From positions 92,835,189 through 92,899,188 of the forward strand of contig OV884009.1 of NCBI GenBank assembly GCA_930367205.1: 64,000 bases of DNA, written 5' to 3'. The position numbers and the translations under genes are program-made. Positions 63,301 through 64,000 of the stretch are shown here, piece by piece. Under the pieces are notes generated by a model that saw nothing but the letters and a program-made list of their open reading frames with translations, made no database searches and had not been told where the DNA came from. The stretch's first letter is position 1; the number at the start of each line of letters is the position of its first letter. Source of the DNA: Acanthosoma haemorrhoidale. Its lineage: Eukaryota > Arthropoda > Insecta > Hemiptera > Acanthosomatidae.

Positions 63301-64000
63301 GAAAATTGTTATATTGACTAACTATTGTAAGTTAAAAGTTCTTAAATGTCACGTCCATCCACCCACAGGTCAAAGAAGGTGGCCTTTTTCGGGAGTCAAA
63401 CTTTGTTCATTTATAAACAAAAGCAATATTTACCCCAGCAGGTTGTACACAAGACAGTGGTAACATATACGATAAACATGTATTTATAAATATTATTTTT
63501 TACTTCTATATTTTATATTAAATGTCTATAATTTTATTTTATATTAAGTCGAGAGAGATATGTTACTATATTTATCACTGTACAGCCATTCAACATGTGT
63601 TCATTTTGTTTTGTAGGAATATAGGGTCCATAAATGTTCGTTTAATTCACGCATCCTCTATAAAATAAAACCAAAACTCAGCTGGGCTACTGATCATTGT
63701 ATCCAATAGTGATATTATTTTTTATATTTGGAAAATATCTTCACGCAATAAAATTGACAAATAACTAAATCGCTGATTAATTGATATATTAAATCAGTAT
63801 TTCAAAGAATAGTGACATCACTTTAGTAAAATTATACTAAACAAGTAAACGTTTATTTTATTTTGTTTTCTTTCAGCACAAAGGCATTGAAATATGGGCA
63901 AGGCCAATAAGTCCACTGTTTCAAAACTATTTCTCATATGCTATTGCGTTCCTTAACAGACGGACAGATGGTACACCGTCTGATGTTGCTGTTACTTTGC
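36247..64000 (+). CDS. NAGA: GH27 alpha-N-acetylgalactosaminidase / alpha-galactosidase-like lysosomal glycosidase (3' end beyond window)
   Basis: Seven exons (36247-36389, 44903-45077, 57881-58055, 59098-59192, 62679-62840, 62910-63107, 63877->64000) give one open frame of 357 codons, all with GT-AG introns. Residues 1-14 ([14 protein letters not shown]) form a short signal peptide, followed by [13 protein letters not shown], the usual mature start of the family. IDDCW (Asp75, Asp76) helps bind galactose, KVDGCY holds the nucleophile Asp153, and [11 protein letters not shown] holds the acid/base Asp214. Sequons occur at Asn122, Asn174 and Asn198. The family removes terminal alpha-linked galactose or GalNAc from glycans in lysosomes or digestive fluid. 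The specificity loop reads SCSWPVY (Ser185, Val188). Ser is the GalNAc-type residue, whereas galactosidases have Glu. [13 protein letters not shown] and [11 protein letters not shown] also favour NAGA. Human relatives are 411-429 residues, so about 50-90 residues lie outside the window. Confidence 0.93.
36488..36670 (-). mobile_element. Jockey-clade LINE 3'-UTR fragment, diverged
   Basis: On the minus strand the familiar words occur in order (CTTCCTCTTTCG, GACAATCATGCGGGG, GTATGAATGAATGAGTGAAT, AATTACTTATTG), but more changed than in other copies. It is an older insertion in intron 1. Confidence 0.65.
37262..37330 (-). repeat. hammerhead-like repeat, copy 5
   Basis: On the minus strand ATCAGGACCTAATGTAGG and, after an inserted segment, GTCGAAACGTTGTC. 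The GAAACGTTG box is intact, whereas the first box is shortened. Confidence 0.4.
38180..38690 (+). pseudogene. LINE ORF2 remnant (endonuclease end joined to RT start)
   Basis: After removing the nested insertion, one part reads TILFGDLNN (endonuclease-like GDLN block, about 38428-38450). A second part at about 38536-38640 reads [31 protein letters not shown], the start of a LINE reverse-transcriptase domain (YRPISLL...LEKxxxxRL). The piece between them is missing and stops are present. It lies in intron 1. Confidence 0.55.
38238..38366 (+). mobile_element. nested retroposed insertion with poly(A) tail and 12-bp target duplication
   Basis: TCCAGACCACTT occurs at 38226-38237 and again at 38367-38378. 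Between them lie 129 bp containing an AATAAA at about 38330, then a tail of 18 A. This is the signature of target-primed reverse transcription by an L1/RTE-type machinery. The 111-bp body is a 5'-truncated 3' end that matches neither the main jockey family nor any other copy in the window. Confidence 0.9.
43130..43262 (-). repeat. hammerhead-like repeat, copy 6 (best preserved)
   Basis: On the minus strand CTGAAGA, one extra T, the hairpin GGACT-AATGGC-AGTTC (arms at 43241-43245 and 43230-43234, with one G-U pair), then GAAACGTCGCAACG. Both hammerhead core boxes (CUGANGA and GAAA) are present. The following tail, through GGATATTATGCACA to CGCATCCTTCATAATAT, matches the copy at 10.53 kb. Confidence 0.55.
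43838..44462 (+). mobile_element. Jockey-clade LINE 3' end (ORF2 C-terminus plus 3' UTR)
   Basis: The copy starts in ORF2 ([21 protein letters not shown] style), continues through [20 protein letters not shown] and [15 protein letters not shown], and then diverges from the stop-bearing end by a small deletion. The 3' UTR is complete, down to TTTTATCGCAATAAAGAAG at 44462. It is 5'-truncated, in the gene's sense orientation within intron 1. Confidence 0.8.
44903..45077 (+). CDS. NAGA: GH27 gene, exon 2
   Basis: Acceptor ATTTTAG|TGAGCGG, donor AATTAC|GTAAGATA. Codes for residues 48-106, including EYINIDDCW (Asp75/Asp76, galactose-binding) and [10 protein letters not shown]. Confidence 0.93.
45750..46290 (-). 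pseudogene. jockey/BS-type LINE ORF2 C-terminal fragment (different family)
   Basis: On the minus strand one frame reads [20 protein letters not shown], the conserved post-RT block of jockey-type ORF2. It goes on to [20 protein letters not shown] and then, after a frameshift, [20 protein letters not shown] and RSIEVD-like sequence. Its sequence is unlike the main jockey family of this window. Stops and frameshifts mark it as dead. Confidence 0.65.
46949..47159 (+). repeat. gypsy element 5' LTR
   Basis: 211 bp, containing a TATAAATA box at 46992-46999 and a downstream AATAAA at about 47092. These are consistent with promoter and polyadenylation signals in the LTR, though this is not proven. 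Confidence 0.93.
47160..47185 (+). other. probable tRNA primer-binding site
   Basis: AGTTGGCGACGAGGAT lies immediately downstream of the LTR. TGGCGAC ends in the complement of a CCA tail, as expected for a tRNA primer. The tRNA identity cannot be decided here. Confidence 0.5.
47296..48114 (+). CDS. gag: gypsy element Gag (272 aa, lacks nucleocapsid in this frame)
   Basis: The protein begins [15 protein letters not shown] and has a Retrotrans_gag-type capsid core: [18 protein letters not shown] near residue 31, [15 protein letters not shown], and [17 protein letters not shown] near residue 170. The frame ends at 48114. From about 47943 the alternative -1 frame becomes open and encodes the Arg/Ser-rich region and both CCHC zinc knuckles that normally end Gag. 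The last 50-odd residues of this frame (...[14 protein letters not shown]) look like out-of-frame translation. Gag would assemble particles in the cytoplasm, but alone it would lack a nucleic-acid-binding tail. Confidence 0.9.
   Translation: MNSEQFEKLMLVLSSALGSQKTTPALPLTPFENYDPKTEQFSSYMERFDNYCDLKNVTDDTKKVQLLRSSIGKEHYNNLAAFLGPDDPIKEIDFITLKCHFEKMLSPSVSTVVSQHYFLSITQQPHQSISDFVASLKGKLKDCDFYTTCPSATCKKRFSIAQIFLRAQFIRGLKDNWIREQILQDTTLKDFDGFVTKATALEASRFESGQLNKLPEKPPDQVTDATRLIVVKKEIVPAASVLGLKTIVISPALIRVIVLSPAAPEAVWIIEH
48096..51536 (+). CDS. pol: gypsy element Pol (protease-RT-RNase H-integrase, with nucleocapsid zinc knuckles)
   Basis: This 1146-codon frame has no internal stop. It is -1 relative to gag and is open from 47943. 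In order it contains CCHC knuckles (C12-C15-H20-C25 and C34-C37-H42-C47), an aspartic protease with D114-S-G, a reverse transcriptase with YFDD at 402-405, RNase H with TTDAS (Asp551), and an integrase with an HHCC finger from His762 (CESC). The integrase D,D35E residues are D826, D881 and E917. A C-terminal basic LKRHINQLV module and a Pro-rich tail follow. Together these process the polyprotein, copy RNA to DNA and integrate it. The order PR-RT-RH-IN is diagnostic of Ty3/gypsy. The first methionine used here is only the first ATG; translation more likely enters by frameshift from gag. Confidence 0.95.
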   Translation: MDYRALGLDGLCLNCGRSNHKSRDCRTERKSMKCHSCGKIGHVTKVCITTLLRKSKTKKLSTEYLQEEEDHHPNNEYGIVRIETVEDLYEVGPDTDKYIVTVTLNNKPQSFEVDSGARYSLISETAFKKLELNVPLQPTPVTFRSYSDHLIKPKGKVTVSVAYKGNSMEADLFIVPAGHDALLGRMWIRSLGISLNEIDSHKNSALRPVDVNAVTPIEDIFRKYEDIFEERIGCVPNVEVKLQLREGVKPVFVRERDVPFAMRERVERELATLESQGVISPVASSDWGSPLVVIAKPDGGVRLCVDYKCGVNSRLVASNHPIRRIDEVLHSLRDSKYFCKLDLHKAYLHLRVDEEGSKIQTISTHMGTFKMNRLSFGIKTAPAEFNRILGQLLNGLPKVEAYFDDIICHGSDLEECSRTLIACLETLKEYDLHLNRAKCSFFKESINYLGHVVSHNQIQKCPAKVQAVSRMLQPKNVDELRRFLGLITYYSKFIPDFSSKSYPLRCLLRKGERFFWSAAAEASFRNLKTELCSDKVLIPFDPSKQVILTTDASPTGIAAVLSHEIDGHERPIAYASRALTQAESNYSQLDREALAIVYAATHFFNYLLGKRFVLVTDNEPLSRIFHPDRTLPQMTSSRLLRYASFLSGLDYTVRYKKGKENENVDCLSRAPVSTASESQSMSIDLEVNVLYAETLLQISSMAITADTVAKETGKDPKLQALLQELKNSRKDSSYTVSGNMLFRSDRAVIPKSLQVPILQELHASHLGITKMKQLARRYVYWEGLDKDIERLVKSCESCAKVRHSPQKAPIHHWDQPDENWERVHIDYAGPCDGHFFLMCVDAKSKWAEVRMIRDAPSSFSTTTLLEGIFSVHGYPSVMVSDNAAIFKSEEFQLYCKERGIFQKFSAPNHPATNGLAERSIQTLKRRLKAAADDPAPLCSKLRNIMFRYRATPLASGLSPSELYLKRRIRTRLDALIPNSKPLAPTVPTALRVRNLQVGERVQVKIRLENQDVWQFGTIRRKLGQYHYIVELDTGRTLKRHINQLVVTLVPKKEVSLTPLVPQHRMGVPSKTETTSLPLDHQSPPTPPSPHVSSPGTQRDLPNPCHPRPPVQPGPSGPPSPSPTRSRKKPKYLEDYVSNLCCGPVIK
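51536..51547 (+). other. polypurine tract
   Basis: AGTGGGGGAGAT abuts the 3' LTR. It is the plausible plus-strand primer for reverse transcription. Confidence 0.7.
51548..51758 (+). repeat. gypsy element 3' LTR
   Basis: 211 bp, apparently identical to the 5' LTR, and followed by the GTTGA duplication at 51759-51763. Confidence 0.93.
51764..53087. other. AT-rich intron sequence, nothing recognised
   Basis: Short open frames only (for example 52421-52615), with no family motif. Confidence 0.45.
53088..53991 (+). mobile_element. Jockey-clade LINE 3' end, reference copy of the window
   Basis: This is the longest copy of the family here. Its ORF2 part reads [17 protein letters not shown], then [10 protein letters not shown], then [21 protein letters not shown] final open stretch, 53400-53663, ends [18 protein letters not shown] and a stop. 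The 3' UTR (53664-53990) carries GGAGGTGACACACATGTGG, two GTATGAATGA words and TTTTATCACAATAAAG, ending in a G-run. The RT catalytic domain is absent (5' truncation). It lies in intron 2, in the gene's sense orientation. Confidence 0.85.
54366..54426 (-). mobile_element. ultra-short jockey 3' tail with long poly(A)
   Basis: On the minus strand GGCAGATTGTAATTATTGCA, CAATAAAGATTATTGTTGAGG and then about 20 A. Only about 40 bp of element precede the tail, the extreme of 5' truncation. Confidence 0.7.
54427..57044. other. AT-rich intron sequence, nothing recognised
   Basis: No exon, RNA gene or repeat could be supported. Confidence 0.45.
57045..57260 (+). mobile_element. diverged jockey-like 3'-UTR fragment
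   Basis: GACAATGGTAGTTCTGGGAC, GGCCAGTTTTCCCCACTCATG and CCTTCAGCCTCCACTG follow the order of the main family 3' UTR (GACAGTGGGAGTCCTGGCAA, GGCCAGTTTCTCCAATCATG, GGTCAGCCTCCACTGG) with heavy divergence. Confidence 0.5.
57290..57385 (+). repeat. dispersed repeat shared with 35262-35420
   Basis: GGAGGTGGCTAGATCTTGAT, GGGATGTTGAGATCAG and GAAGGGTACGGTTGTTGATA match the minus strand at 35.3 kb in the same order. Confidence 0.6.
57881..58055 (+). CDS. NAGA: GH27 gene, exon 3 (nucleophile exon)
   Basis: Acceptor TTCCATAG|ATTC, donor ACATAG|GTAAGT. Codes for residues 107-164 plus one base. It begins [16 protein letters not shown] and includes [16 protein letters not shown], with the catalytic nucleophile Asp153 and a sequon at Asn122. 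Confidence 0.95.
58056..59097 (+). other. GH27 intron 3
   Basis: Phase 1 intron of 1042 bp. Apart from the 340-bp foldback at 58684-59023, nothing was recognised. Confidence 0.85.
58684..59023. mobile_element. foldback/MITE element, about 340 bp
   Basis: The left arm (TATTTTTACCGTAG, TCTCGCCAGTAAAAT, CGTTAATGGCTTACTTGTAA, TTTTTATAAAAACTAAAAA) is repeated as its reverse complement on the right, ending TACTGGCGAGACC...TGTAAAAATA. Pairing extends nearly to the centre (CTCAGAATA on both sides), so the whole unit is one imperfect palindrome. No target duplication was resolved and no coding sequence is present. Confidence 0.85.
59098..59192 (+). CDS. NAGA: GH27 gene, exon 4 (specificity loop)
   Basis: Acceptor TTTACAG|GTTATC, donor ATCCAG|GTAAAT. 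Residue 165 to Gln196. It contains [18 protein letters not shown], with sequon Asn174 and the substrate-choice residues Ser185 and Val188. Confidence 0.93.
59830..59913 (-). repeat. tRNA-like SINE head
   Basis: On the minus strand GTTAGATAGCTTAGTGGTAA contains a perfect A-box (TAGCTTAGTGG). About 40 nt on comes GGTCATAGACT, a degraded B-box. It directly precedes the dispersed repeat copy 2 on the map. Confidence 0.4.
59935..60500. repeat. GC-richer dispersed repeat, copy 2 (unclassified)
   Basis: The partner of 16636-17170 (see the shared words there). A 141-codon minus-strand frame (59976-60401) is open here, but the frame is not conserved in the other copy, so it is not called as a gene. 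Confidence 0.65.
62228..62306 (-). repeat. tRNA-like SINE head
   Basis: On the minus strand TGTAGTGGTTATAGCG (A-box-like) is followed 33 nt later by GGGTTGAAAATTAC (B-box-like). CTGCTTCATGATATAAAGGG in between mimics an anticodon arm. It is degenerate. Confidence 0.4.
62679..62840 (+). CDS. NAGA: GH27 gene, exon 5 (acid/base exon)
   Basis: Acceptor TTTATAG|CCAAAC, donor GATATG|GTAAAA. 54 codons (197-250): [14 protein letters not shown] with Asp214, the general acid/base, and [11 protein letters not shown] at the end. Sequon Asn198. Confidence 0.95.
62841..62909 (+). other. GH27 intron 5 (69 bp)
   Basis: Phase 0, flanked by ATG|GTAAAA and ATAACAG|CTAATC. It is near the minimum size for insect introns, in sharp contrast with introns 1, 2 and 4. 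Confidence 0.9.
62910..63107 (+). CDS. NAGA: GH27 gene, exon 6
   Basis: 66 codons (251-316): [20 protein letters not shown], then [12 protein letters not shown] and [15 protein letters not shown]. These blocks close the catalytic barrel and lead into the beta-sandwich domain. Donor ATAAG|GTATTT. Confidence 0.95.
63108..63876 (+). other. GH27 intron 6
   Basis: 769 bp, phase 0, ending TTTCTTTCAG. AT-rich; nothing was recognised inside. Confidence 0.85.
63877..64000 (+). CDS. NAGA: GH27 gene, exon 7 (partial)
   Basis: Begins [20 protein letters not shown] and continues open to the window edge with [20 protein letters not shown]. This is the C-terminal beta-sandwich domain. The stop and remaining residues lie to the right. 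Confidence 0.92.

Overview
The window looks like nuclear DNA from an insect, most likely a hemipteran-type genome. It is AT-rich, has introns of up to 12.8 kb, and carries many jockey-clade, R1-like, mariner, pogo-like and gypsy elements. The order is inferred from the transposon and gene style only; no species call is possible from sequence alone.

One host gene is certain. It is a glycoside hydrolase family 27 enzyme (alpha-N-acetylgalactosaminidase / alpha-galactosidase type) on the + strand, with seven exons between 36247 and the right edge, where it runs off before its stop codon. The reading frame is continuous across all six introns. The signal peptide, the CIDDCW-like motif, the nucleophile Asp153 and the acid/base Asp214 are all visible. 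A second, isolated candidate host exon at 33152-33348 has cysteine spacing that resembles an insect odorant-binding protein. Two weaker minus-strand candidate exons lie near 23.0-23.4 and 26.3-26.5 kb.

Layout. 1-36 kb holds no firmly identified host gene and is a transposon graveyard: jockey 3' ends, a DD41D-type Tc1/mariner pseudogene (3793-5172), an internally deleted mariner (5782-6515), an R1-like LINE remnant (14080-15485), tRNA-related SINE heads, short MITEs, microsatellites and a duplication that brackets the candidate odorant-binding exon. 36-64 kb is the GH27 gene. Intron 1 (8.5 kb) contains LINE fragments, one carrying a nested retroposed insertion with a 12-bp target duplication. 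Intron 2 (12.8 kb) contains a complete, apparently very young gypsy-type LTR retrotransposon (46949-51758) with indistinguishable LTRs, a 5-bp target duplication and open gag and pol frames, plus further LINE copies. Intron 3 contains a 340-bp foldback element. Intron 4 carries a GC-richer dispersed repeat also seen at 16.6 kb.

The pattern most worth following up is a family of short minus-strand segments at six loci. Each has a CUGAAGA-like box, a hairpin whose arms change while still pairing in the best copies, and a GAAAC box, which resembles a hammerhead ribozyme core.
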